Shown in pieces: positions 7,485 to 14,262 of a stretch of DNA of 23,727 nt. The translations under genes were made by a program, and so were the position numbers. The DNA is from an uncultured Oscillospiraceae bacterium. Lineage in GTDB: Bacteria; Bacillota; Clostridia; Oscillospirales; Acutalibacteraceae. Numbering within the stretch: the stretch's first letter is position 1; each line of letters starts with the position of its first letter. The notes below the pieces were generated by a model, which saw nothing but the letters and a program-made list of their open reading frames with translations, was not told the origin of the DNA and made no database searches. The stretch is from NCBI GenBank assembly GCA_910588415.1, contig CAJUPK010000019.1, positions 1 to 23,727 of the forward strand, written 5' to 3'.

Positions 7485-9134
7485 ATGAGAAAAAGTATCA
7501 AAAAAATGGTGGCGATCCGGGTGGCAGCCGCGCTGGCTTCCATCATCCTGTTTAGCTTTATGACCACCTTTAACATCTTCCGTATTCAAGCCACGCAGTC
7601 AGAGGCTTCTCAGGCCAACGCCCTGCTGGACCGGGCCCAGCGGGCCGAGACCGCCCACTACAAGTGGTCCAGCAACCTGAGCAACGCCCTGTACGCGGGC
7701 ACAGAGTTTACCGGCAGCATTGACCCCACCACCTGTGTGCTGGGCCAGTGGCTGTATGGGGAGGCTGGCACCAAGGACGAGAGCGTGCTGGAGCTGCGGT
7801 CCAGCCTGGAGCCTTTGCACAAGGAGCTGCATGAGTCCGCCACCTATGTGCTGGACCTGCTGAAGACAGACCCTGCCCAGGCCCAGGCCTATTACCAGGA
7901 GACCATACAGGGAAACCTGTCCACCCTGGTGGGATTGCTGGACCAGGTGGTGGAGCGGGGCACGGCCCTGAGCGCGGATACCGCCGCCCGCATGGAGTCC
8001 ACCGCGGTGCTGATGCACGTTACCTCTGGCGTGTGCCTGGCCCTGGCTTTGGTCTGCCTGGCCAGTTTGATCTGGTATGTGCTGCACAAGGTGGTGCGGC
8101 CCATCCTGGACCTTACCAAGTGCAGCCAGCAGCTGCAGGATGGACGCTTGGATTTGAACCTGACCTACAGCGCGGAGGACGAGGTGGGCGACCTGGTCCA
8201 CACCCTGCGGCAGTCCATGCAGATGATAGACGGGTATGTGGAGGATATCAACCACATGATGAGCCGCCTCTCGGATGGGGATTTCAACGTAACCACCGCC
8301 ACGGACTACATAGGGGATTTCAGCTCTATCCAAACCTCTATTGACAGCTTTACCAGCAGCTTTTCCGCGGCCATGGAGGAGATCACCCAGGCGGAGCAGC
8401 GGATTTCTGAAAACGCAGAGCAGCTTTCCAGCAGCAGCCAGTCTTTGGCCCAGGGCGCTACCGAGCAGGCCAGCTCTATAGAAGAGCTGTACTCAGCGCT
8501 GGATGAGCTCTCCAAGTCGGCCCAGAAGAACGTGGCCATGGCCACAGACGCCCAGTCCCATGCCACGCTGACCGGGGAGCAGGTCTCTGCCAGCGGCGAG
8601 CACATGGAGCAGATGGTGGCCGCGATGGAGGACATCAGCGGTACCTCCCAGCAGATTGGGCAGATTATCACCACCATTGAGAACATCTCTCTGCAGACCA
8701 ATATCCTAGCCTTGAACGCTGCCGTGGAGGCTGCCCGGGCCGGAAACGCTGGCAAGGGCTTTGCAGTGGTGGCTGGAGAGGTGCGCAACCTGGCTGCCCA
8801 GTCTGACCAGGCGGCCAAGGCCACCAAAGAACTGATTGACAACTGTATCTCTGCCGCCAGTCGGGGCAGCCAGATTGTGGGGGATGTGTCCGAGGCTCTG
8901 AAGGAGACCCTGGAGCTGGTCACCCAGTCTAACCGGGACATTGGCGTGATTGCCGACGCGGTGCGGGGCGAGGCCCAGTCCATCCAGCAGGTGACAGAGG
9001 GCATTGGGCAGATCTCTGCCGTGGTACAGACCAACTCTGCCAGCAGCGAGGAATCTGCTGCTGTAAGCACCGAGCTGTTTGCCCAGGCAAACCGACTGAA
9101 GGCCCAGACCAGCCGGTTCCAGCTGAAGCAGTGA
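7485..9134 (+). CDS. methyl-accepting chemotaxis protein with extracytoplasmic CZB-type zinc-binding sensor
   Basis: 549 residues from the ATG at 7485. The ribosome site is poor (AAGGG 14 bases upstream), but the frame further upstream lacks family sequence. Order: TM1 (about 9-27); sensor region (28-175); TM2 (about 176-200); HAMP (about 201-253) and a linker, possibly a second degenerate HAMP; then the long signalling coiled coil with the invariant tip NILALNAAVEAARAGNAGKGFAVVAGEVRNLA, which binds CheA/CheW. The sensor contains H58xxW61, 22 residues, C84xLGxW89, 22 residues, H112xxxH116. This fits the CZB consensus Hxx[WFYL]-x21-28-CxxGx[W]-x18-27-HxxxH. CZB domains bind zinc through three His and one Cys and sense zinc or hypochlorous acid, usually in the cytoplasm. 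Here topology places it outside. No CheR-docking pentapeptide ends the protein. Confidence 0.93.
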   Translation: MRKSIKKMVAIRVAAALASIILFSFMTTFNIFRIQATQSEASQANALLDRAQRAETAHYKWSSNLSNALYAGTEFTGSIDPTTCVLGQWLYGEAGTKDESVLELRSSLEPLHKELHESATYVLDLLKTDPAQAQAYYQETIQGNLSTLVGLLDQVVERGTALSADTAARMESTAVLMHVTSGVCLALALVCLASLIWYVLHKVVRPILDLTKCSQQLQDGRLDLNLTYSAEDEVGDLVHTLRQSMQMIDGYVEDINHMMSRLSDGDFNVTTATDYIGDFSSIQTSIDSFTSSFSAAMEEITQAEQRISENAEQLSSSSQSLAQGATEQASSIEELYSALDELSKSAQKNVAMATDAQSHATLTGEQVSASGEHMEQMVAAMEDISGTSQQIGQIITTIENISLQTNILALNAAVEAARAGNAGKGFAVVAGEVRNLAAQSDQAAKATKELIDNCISAASRGSQIVGDVSEALKETLELVTQSNRDIGVIADAVRGEAQSIQQVTEGIGQISAVVQTNSASSEESAAVSTELFAQANRLKAQTSRFQLKQ

Positions 9135-9177
9135 GTGCTAGTGAGTGCTTAATGTACTAGAATAGCAAGGAAATTGC

Positions 9178-9224
9178 AAACGCGGCCGAAAGGAGAAAAT
9201 ACCTCTTTTCAGCCGCGTTTCTTG
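9178..9224 (+). terminator. intrinsic terminator of the chemoreceptor gene
   Basis: AAACGCGGC (9178-9186) pairs perfectly with GCCGCGTTT (9212-9220), with partial pairing of the interior GAAAGGAG/CTCTTTTC. TTTCTTGT follows. Located 44 bases after the stop. Confidence 0.8.
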
Positions 9225-9276
9225 TAAAGCATCCGAGGACAAATCTTTTTGAACCAGCCCATCCAGATATGAAACA

Positions 9277-9304
9277 AAGGGGAGAGCCAAGCGGCTCTCC
9301 CCTT
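9277..9304 (-). terminator. intrinsic terminator, probably of the SLH-protein gene
   Basis: AAGGGGAGAGCC (9277-9288), loop AAGC, GGCTCTCCCCTT (9293-9304): 12 bp perfect. Read on the minus strand, TTTGTTTCAT follows. It lies about 150 bases beyond the SLH-protein stop. The 150 bases between hold no supported gene. Confidence 0.62.
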
Positions 9305-9453
9305 ATTGTTGCTATATTTGTTGGCAATGGCTGTAATCGCTGGAATGTTTATTTTAGGTTCCTTCTGCGCGGCCGCACGGGGCCTATGGGTTATAGCAGC
9401 AGTGTACCGAGTGGGGCGGCGCAAAAGATTTGGTGAGAATGTGGCGGGATTTC

Positions 9454-11379
9454 TTACTCATCGCCCATGGCGCGGTACAGGAAGGTGACGATTTGGCTGC
9501 GGGTACACTTTTTGTCAGGGGCAAACTTGGTGGCGGTTTCGCCGTTTGTAACGCCGTTCTGAACAGCCCAGCCTACCGCGTCATAATAATATTGGTTGCG
9601 GGACACGTCTGTAAACCGGGAGGCGCTGCCGCCGCTGGGCAGGCCCATGGCCCGGTGCAGGAAGGTGACGATCTGGCCCCGGGTACACTTGTCATTGGGG
9701 CTGAAGGTGGTGGGAGAGCTTCCCTCTGTAACCCGGCTGCCATAGGCCCAAAGCACGGCCTTGTAGAACCAGTCGGTCTCTTTCACATCCTTGAAGGGAT
9801 TGTAGGCAACAGAGGGCTCTGGCTCGCCCATGGCCCGCCACAGGAAGGTGACTGCCTGGGCCCGGGTGCAGAAGCCGCCGGGCTCAAAGGTGTTTTCTGT
9901 AATACCTGTAGTAATGCCCTCGCTTACGGCCCAAATAACGGGCTGATAGTAGAACTCCCCGATCTTGATATCAATGAAGATATTCACCACAGGAGGGGCA
10001 GGCGTGGGGGTGGCAGGAGGCGGGGTAGAGATGGCCGGCTCGGAGGGAGTGGGCTCTGGAGTCGGCGTGGCCTCTGGAGTGGGAGTAGCCTCCGGGGTGG
10101 GGGTAGCTTCTGGGGTAGGCGTGGCCTCCGGAGTAGGCGCGGGACTGCCGGGCTCCATTCCCTCCAGGGACGGATGGCTGGCGGTATACAGCTGCATATG
10201 GTAGTTGCCATATGCCTGGCCATCCCCCCACCGGTTCCTTTTTCCGTCCACTTTCACGGTATATTGGCCAGCGGGGAGGGCGGCCACTTGCGTGGTGTCC
10301 AGTATCTGGGCGGCCTCGTCCCAGGTGTTGTCGTAGGAGGCCCAAACCTCGTTGGCGGAGCTGTCGTAGATATAAACTCGGTAATGGGGCATACGGGAGA
10401 GCACACGGACCACCACGTCCTCCGCCCTGTCCAGGGTGAACTTGTAATAATCCAGCTCATCGTTCACAGAGATCTGTCCGTGGATGGTGCGGCCCAGCTG
10501 AATGTCCTGGGCCTCGGTCTCGGAGTTGTTGGGCTCTATATTGTTGGTCTGGCCAGAGATGAAATTCATGGTAAAGGAATAGGTGCCGGTAGAAGCGTCC
10601 CAGTCATATACCCGGTAGCCAGACACGCGAATGAAGTATGTTCCGGCCTCTAAGTACACATCAAAGGCATCGGTCCGGTAGCCCACAGAGGCGTTGTACT
10701 CTTTATTATCAGAGTACCACAGCTGCGTGCCGCCTTCGTTGTAGATATTCAGCATAGTGTAGCGCATGTAAGAGGTCATGTCGATATGGACACGCCCGGC
10801 CTCTGGCAGAACGAATTTATAAAAGTCCTCTTTGTCGGTCAAGTTTAGCTGGCCCTTGATCTCCTGCCCATAGGCCAGGTCGTTGGCGGTTCCCGCAGTG
10901 TCGTTGGGCTCTGTTTCGTTGGCGTTGGCAGGGATAAAACTGGTTTTTATGGTATAGTTTCCGGTTCTGGCATCCCAGTCGTAGACTCTGTAGCCATTGA
11001 TCTGCAGGTAATAGGTACCGGCCGCCAGGTCAAAGGTATAGGAGTCGTTTCTCATTCCAGCGGCGGACCACTGGTTGTTATCACTGTGCCACATTTCGTT
11101 GCCGCCATTGTTATAGAGATACAGGCAGTAATACTCCATGTAGGATGTCACTTCGAACGTGATCCGGCCGGACTGCTCCAGGTCGAACCGATAGAAGTCC
11201 CTGTCTCCCTCTGTGCCGATGCTGCCATTGATGGTATCGTTGACTGGCGCCAGCTGGGCGAGGCCAGCGGTGTCATTGGGCTCGGTATCTTCCAGTGCCG
11301 AGGCGGTTACGGGCGCCAGGGGTACCAGTGCCAACAGCATACATACTGCCAGCAGCAGGCATAGTGCTTTTCTTTTCAT
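9454..11379 (-). CDS. secreted S-layer-anchored protein: three PPC-like domains, PTPEAT linker, three SLH domains
   Basis: 641 residues. ATG at 11379 with GAGGAGG six bases upstream. Signal peptide about 1-28, with cleavage after ASA. Three bacterial pre-peptidase C-terminal-like domains follow (about 32-150, 157-275, 282-400), each opening with an EPND/EPNN motif and containing DFYxF and a GxYxxxVxG strand. The first two share GYRVYDWDA almost exactly and look like a recent duplication. A Pro/Thr/Glu linker (about 412-465) is encoded by 18-bp repeats. Three SLH domains close the protein (about 468-517, 528-579, 589-638), with VTFLWRAMG and VTFLHRAMG ends that bind pyruvylated or other secondary cell-wall polymers. 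There is no catalytic domain, so a surface adhesin or carbohydrate-binding role is inferred from the PPC folds. Monocistronic, with its own promoter and terminator. Confidence 0.9.
   Translation of the reverse strand: MKRKALCLLLAVCMLLALVPLAPVTASALEDTEPNDTAGLAQLAPVNDTINGSIGTEGDRDFYRFDLEQSGRITFEVTSYMEYYCLYLYNNGGNEMWHSDNNQWSAAGMRNDSYTFDLAAGTYYLQINGYRVYDWDARTGNYTIKTSFIPANANETEPNDTAGTANDLAYGQEIKGQLNLTDKEDFYKFVLPEAGRVHIDMTSYMRYTMLNIYNEGGTQLWYSDNKEYNASVGYRTDAFDVYLEAGTYFIRVSGYRVYDWDASTGTYSFTMNFISGQTNNIEPNNSETEAQDIQLGRTIHGQISVNDELDYYKFTLDRAEDVVVRVLSRMPHYRVYIYDSSANEVWASYDNTWDEAAQILDTTQVAALPAGQYTVKVDGKRNRWGDGQAYGNYHMQLYTASHPSLEGMEPGSPAPTPEATPTPEATPTPEATPTPEATPTPEPTPSEPAISTPPPATPTPAPPVVNIFIDIKIGEFYYQPVIWAVSEGITTGITENTFEPGGFCTRAQAVTFLWRAMGEPEPSVAYNPFKDVKETDWFYKAVLWAYGSRVTEGSSPTTFSPNDKCTRGQIVTFLHRAMGLPSGGSASRFTDVSRNQYYYDAVGWAVQNGVTNGETATKFAPDKKCTRSQIVTFLYRAMGDE
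10055..10144 (-). repeat. five 18-bp tandem repeats encoding PTPEAT linker units
   Basis: Units at 10055, 10073, 10091, 10109 and 10127, each an 18-bp variant (consensus on + strand TCTGGAGTGGGCGTGGCC). They encode the repeated hexapeptide TPEATP within the SLH protein. Unit number is likely to vary between strains. Confidence 0.85.
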
Positions 11380-11447
11380 GATGTTCCTCCTCTTTTTGCG
11401 GCAAACTGTTGGGGGAAACCCGATTTTGCCGCATATCTTTGTAGAAA

Positions 11448-11476
11448 ATTATACCATATACTGTATAATTTAGCAA
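11448..11476 (-). promoter_or_regulatory. sigma-A promoter of the SLH-protein gene, with overlapping inverted repeat
   Basis: On the minus strand: TTGCTA (11471-11476), 17-base spacer, TATAAT (11448-11453). An inverted repeat ATTATAC (11448-11454) / GTATAAT (11463-11469) covers the -10 and spacer. It could be an operator or simply an AT-rich promoter, and it also creates a plus-strand TATAAT. Confidence 0.72.
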
Positions 11477-11545
11477 TGCTTTATCAAAAGAAACCATATG
11501 GAAATTTTCTCTTTGGCCAGGCCGCTCTTGTGGGAGGGCAGAGAA

Positions 11546-11584
11546 AAGGAGCGGTACGCTTATGGTACCGCTCCTTCTTGGGAA
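11546..11584 (-). terminator. intrinsic terminator of the ACT-GNAT-PFL operon
   Basis: AAGGAGCGGTAC (11546-11557) pairs perfectly with GTACCGCTCCTT (11565-11576). On the minus strand the stem is followed by TTCTC. It lies 35 bases after the PFL stop. Confidence 0.75.
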
Positions 11585-11610
11585 GCTGTCCCTGCAGGGT
11601 GGGGAATGGC

Positions 11611-12969
11611 CTAGTTTTTCAGGCTCTGCAGGGGCGCGGGGATCTTGCCGCCCCGGCCAATGAACCCGGCGGGGGAGGCAGTGTTGACAGGCATGACCGG
11701 GCCCTGGCCCAGCAGGCCGCCAAAGTCCAGCTCTTCCCCAGCCTGCTTGCCAATAGCGGGAATCACCCGCACGGCGGTGGTCTTGCTGTTTACCATGCCG
11801 ATGGCCGCCTCATCCGCAATGATGCCGGAGATGATCTCTGGGGTGGCATCCCCCGGAATAACGATCATGTCCAAGCCCACCGAACAAACGGCGGTCATGG
11901 CCTCCAGCTTGGAGAGGGTCAGGCAGCCGCTGCGGGCAGCGGCAATCATGCCCGCGTCCTCTGTCACGGGGATGAACGCCCCGGAAAGTCCTCCCACGCT
12001 GGAGGAGGCCATGACACCGCCCTTTTTCACCGCGTCATTCAGCAGGGCCAGGGCCGCTGTGGTGCCGTGGGCCCCGCACTGCTCCAGGCCCATACCCTCC
12101 AGAATATAGGCCACGCTGTCCCCAATGGCCGGGGTGGGGGCCAGGGACAGGTCCACAATGCCAAAGGGCATGTTCAGCCGCCGGGAGGCCTCTTGGGCTA
12201 CCAGCTGGCCCATGCGGGTGATTTTAAAGGCTGTGCGCTTGATAAGCTCGGCAATCTCTGTGAGAGTAAGGCCGCCGCCGCTCTTTTGGATGGCAGCCCG
12301 CACCACGCCGGGGCCGGAGACGCCCACGTTGATGACGCAGTCCGGCTCGCCCGGCCCATGGAAAGCCCCGGCCATAAAGGGGTTGTCCTCTGGCGCGTTG
12401 CAGAAGACCACCAGCTTGGCCGCGCCGATGCACTCCCGGTCCGCAGTGAGCTCTGCCGCCTGGCGGACGATTTTGCCCATCTTGCCTACCGCGTCCATGT
12501 TGATGCCCGCCTTGGTGCTGCCTATGTTTACAGAGGAGCAGACCAGCTCTGTCTCGCTGAGCGCCTCTGGGATGCTCTCAATCAGAGCGTAGTCCCCGGG
12601 GCCGAAGCCCTTCTGCACCAGGGCCGAGTAGCCGCCGATGAAGTTGACCCCCACGGTGCGGGCCGCCCGGTCCAGGGCTTTGGCAAAGCGGACAGGGGAG
12701 GCCCCTGGGCAGGCCCCGGCCACTATGGCGATGGGGGTGACGGAAATCCGCTTGTTGATGATGGGGATGCCGTACTGGCGGCTGATGTCCTCGCCGGTTT
12801 TCACCAGGTTTTCCGCATACCGGCAGATTTTGTCATAGACCTTCTGGGCAGCGGCCTCTGGGTCTGGTCCGGCGCAGTCCAGCAGGGAGATGCCCATGGT
12901 GATGGTGCGCACGTCCAGATTTTCGTTGTCAATCATTTCAATGGTCTCTAAAATTTCGTTGGTGTTCAA
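11611..12969 (-). CDS. PFL family protein (UPF0210/DUF711)
   Basis: 452 residues, the family's usual length. The start is TTG at 12969 (x-NTNEILETIEMI), with AAGGGGG eight bases upstream. No ATG fits the family N-terminus. Characteristic segments: ENLDVRTITMGISL, ISVTPIAIVAGA, GVNFIGGYSALVQKG, VCSSVNIGSTKAGINMDAV, FHGPGEPDCVINVGVSGPGVV, LSLAPTPAIGDSVA, MASSSVGGLSGAFIPVTED and a C-terminal PASPAGFIGRGG-like end. The fold is related to pyruvate formate-lyase-type barrels, but no glycyl radical motif is present and the reaction is unknown. In many Firmicutes and archaea this gene lies next to the UPF0237 ACT protein, as here. Last gene of the operon, 21 bases after the GNAT gene. Confidence 0.93.
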   Translation of the reverse strand: MNTNEILETIEMIDNENLDVRTITMGISLLDCAGPDPEAAAQKVYDKICRYAENLVKTGEDISRQYGIPIINKRISVTPIAIVAGACPGASPVRFAKALDRAARTVGVNFIGGYSALVQKGFGPGDYALIESIPEALSETELVCSSVNIGSTKAGINMDAVGKMGKIVRQAAELTADRECIGAAKLVVFCNAPEDNPFMAGAFHGPGEPDCVINVGVSGPGVVRAAIQKSGGGLTLTEIAELIKRTAFKITRMGQLVAQEASRRLNMPFGIVDLSLAPTPAIGDSVAYILEGMGLEQCGAHGTTAALALLNDAVKKGGVMASSSVGGLSGAFIPVTEDAGMIAAARSGCLTLSKLEAMTAVCSVGLDMIVIPGDATPEIISGIIADEAAIGMVNSKTTAVRVIPAIGKQAGEELDFGGLLGQGPVMPVNTASPAGFIGRGGKIPAPLQSLKN

Positions 12970-12990
12970 AATGTATTCCCCCTTGATAGG

Positions 12991-13452
12991 TTATCCGTTC
13001 CAGGGCTTTTCCATCAGGTCCCAGCAGAGCACGTCCCCGCTGGGCTGCTTTTCGGTGAGCATATCCACTACCCGGTATCCCCGCTTCCAGTACAGCGCGG
13101 CGGCAGGCAGAGAGGCCTCCAAGCGGATTCTGCCATATTTTTCGCCAATGGCCTTCTCCGCGAAGTCCAGCAAAGCCCGGCCATAGCCCCTGCCCTGGCG
13201 CGCCCGCGGCACATACAGCCGGGTGATTTCATCCTTATGGAGGGTGACAGTGCCCACAGCCTCGGAAGCCGCCCACAGCAGATAGACCTCTCCGGCCTGG
13301 ATGTCAGGCAGGATGGCCTCATCCCTATGCCAGTCCAGGAAGAAGTCTACCGCGCCTGCCGGGTAATAGCTGGGGTAGACCTCCTGAATGGTGCGCCGGG
13401 TGACGTCCCCCACAACGGGAAGGTCTTCGGGCAGTGCTTTCCTTATTTCCAT
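12991..13452 (-). CDS. GNAT family N-acetyltransferase inside the ACT-PFL operon
   Basis: 153 residues, a minimal single GNAT domain. N-terminal MEIRKALPEDLPVVGDVTRRTI; the acetyl-CoA loop is RLYVPRARQGRGYGRALLDFAEKA (RQGRGYG is the [RQ]xxGxG/A motif), followed by the LEASLPAAALYWKRGYRVVD strand-helix-strand that closes the fold. The start is ATG at 13452 with GAGG four bases upstream; it follows the ACT stop by seven bases, so the two are translationally close. The substrate is unknown. The ACT and PFL genes are usually adjacent in other genomes, so this acetyltransferase looks like an insertion into a conserved pair and may act in the same unknown pathway. Confidence 0.87.
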   Translation of the reverse strand: MEIRKALPEDLPVVGDVTRRTIQEVYPSYYPAGAVDFFLDWHRDEAILPDIQAGEVYLLWAASEAVGTVTLHKDEITRLYVPRARQGRGYGRALLDFAEKAIGEKYGRIRLEASLPAAALYWKRGYRVVDMLTEKQPSGDVLCWDLMEKPWNG

Positions 13453-13459
13453 AAACGCC

Positions 13460-13741
13460 TCAAATCCGATGCATAGAATTGAAAATGTCCTCGTGCATCA
13501 CATGGATTTTCAGCCCTAGCTTTTGCCCCAGGCCATCCATCTGCTCGGAGAGGACCGCCACATCAGTCTGGGCCTTGGTCATATCCACCAGCATCACCAT
13601 GACGAACAGGTCCTGCAGGATGGACTGGGTGACCTCCAGCACATTAACGCCCTGCTGGGCGCACATATCCGATACTTTCGCCAAGATTCCCACCATGTCT
13701 TTGCCAACAACCGTAATAACGGCTTTTTCCATTTTTTCCAT
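13460..13741 (-). CDS. ACT domain-containing protein (UPF0237)
   Basis: 93 residues, a stand-alone ACT domain (about residues 5-80). The start is ATG at 13741, with GGAAG seven bases upstream; an internal ATG at 13732 would remove only three residues. The signature KAVITVVGKDMVGILAKVS at the start and the C-terminal HVMHEDIFNSMHRI are diagnostic of UPF0237. ACT domains bind amino acids or other small ligands. This family is the constant partner of UPF0210/PFL proteins and is presumed to regulate them. The ligand is unknown. First gene of the operon, about 30 nt downstream of a strong promoter. Confidence 0.93.
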   Translation of the reverse strand: MEKMEKAVITVVGKDMVGILAKVSDMCAQQGVNVLEVTQSILQDLFVMVMLVDMTKAQTDVAVLSEQMDGLGQKLGLKIHVMHEDIFNSMHRI

Positions 13742-13778
13742 TTTGCGACTTCCTTTCCCATTTGTGTGGAATACTCTT

Positions 13779-13807
13779 ATTATGAAGGAGAAGAGAGGAG
13801 ATGTCAA
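13779..13807 (-). promoter_or_regulatory. strong sigma-A promoter of the ACT-GNAT-PFL operon
   Basis: On the minus strand: TTGACA (13802-13807), 17-base spacer, CATAAT (13779-13784). 6/6 and 5/6 matches. Confidence 0.85.
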
Positions 13808-13926
13808 GGGCGGATTTGAGGGGAGCGCCTGAAAGCCGGGGGAAATATCGCGAGAGATTGGGATAGAGTCCAGGCAGTGGGAGGGGGGGAGCTTTTGTTT
13901 TTCTTCTTTCCTTTTCCAGCTGGGCG

Positions 13927-14072
13927 TGGTATAATGGGTACACGGTACACGGCGCGGACCGGGATGGTGGATATAGCCTAAGTGGCCGTGTACGGGGAGT
14001 TTCCTCCCCGAGCGTGAAACGCTCGGTTTTCGCTTCGCGAAAATGCGGAGAAAACTCCCCACGTCGTTATGG
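13927..14072 (+). repeat. structured leader unit A (tandem repeat, with extended -10)
   Basis: Begins with TGGTATAAT (13927-13935, extended -10). Then a dyad GTACACGGC (13945-13953) / GCCGTGTAC (13985-13993) encloses a 31-base loop containing GGATATAGCC. Next, an outer stem (13994-14007 with 14047-14060, 13 of 14 pairs) encloses two hairpins, CGAGCG/CGCTCG (14009-14025) and TTTTCGC/GCGAAAA (14027-14043). Unit B repeats this arrangement directly downstream. No gene lies in 13742-14262. Confidence 0.75.
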
Positions 14073-14226
14073 TAAAACGTACATGGCGCGGACCGGGGTG
14101 GTGGATATAGCCTATGAGGCCGTGTACGGGGAGTTTCCTCCCCGAGCGGCGACATTGCCTGCGGCAAGTCGAAACGCCCGGTTTTCGCTTTGGAAAAATG
14201 GGGAGAAAACGCCCCAATCTTTATGA
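14073..14226 (+). repeat. structured leader unit B (tandem repeat of A)
   Basis: Starts with a decayed -10 (TGGTAAAAC). The dyad GTACATGGC (14079-14087) / GCCGTGTAC (14119-14127) again has a 31-base loop differing from A at only a few bases. The outer stem is 14128-14143 with 14200-14215 (14 of 16 pairs). Inside, an extra palindrome GACATTGCCTGCGGCAAGTC (14151-14170) replaces the first hairpin of A, which explains the 11-base greater length. Confidence 0.75.
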
Positions 14227-14232
14227 TATAAT
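14224..14232 (+). promoter_or_regulatory. extended -10 promoter of the membrane/NUDIX fusion gene
   Basis: TGATATAAT, a consensus extended -10 with no convincing -35. Transcription would start near 14239, only about ten bases before the AAGGAGG ribosome site (14248-14254). Transcripts from the upstream unit A promoter would instead carry the long leader. Confidence 0.6.
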
Positions 14233-14262
14233 GTGGACTATTTGCGCAAGGAGGGAATGGAC

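Noticed and set aside
9306..9488. Short plus-strand hydrophobic frame (LLYLLAMAVIAGMFILGSF...) between two terminators
   Set aside because: It starts on TTG inside a terminator stem, has no ribosome site and runs into the 3' end of the SLH gene on the other strand.
10055..10144. CRISPR-like regularly spaced repeats
   Set aside because: The 18-bp units are directly adjacent without spacers and encode an in-frame PTPEAT linker.
11476..12951. Long open frame opposite the PFL gene, and similar ones opposite the methionine gamma-lyase family, SDR/GNAT and esterase genes
   Set aside because: They are GC-rich shadows of well-recognised genes on the other strand, without ribosome sites or protein similarity.
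13921..13990. tRNA-like start (GGGCGTGGTATAATGGGTA)
   Set aside because: There is no acceptor-stem complement, anticodon arm or GTTCGAATC T-arm; the string is a -10 region of a repeated leader.
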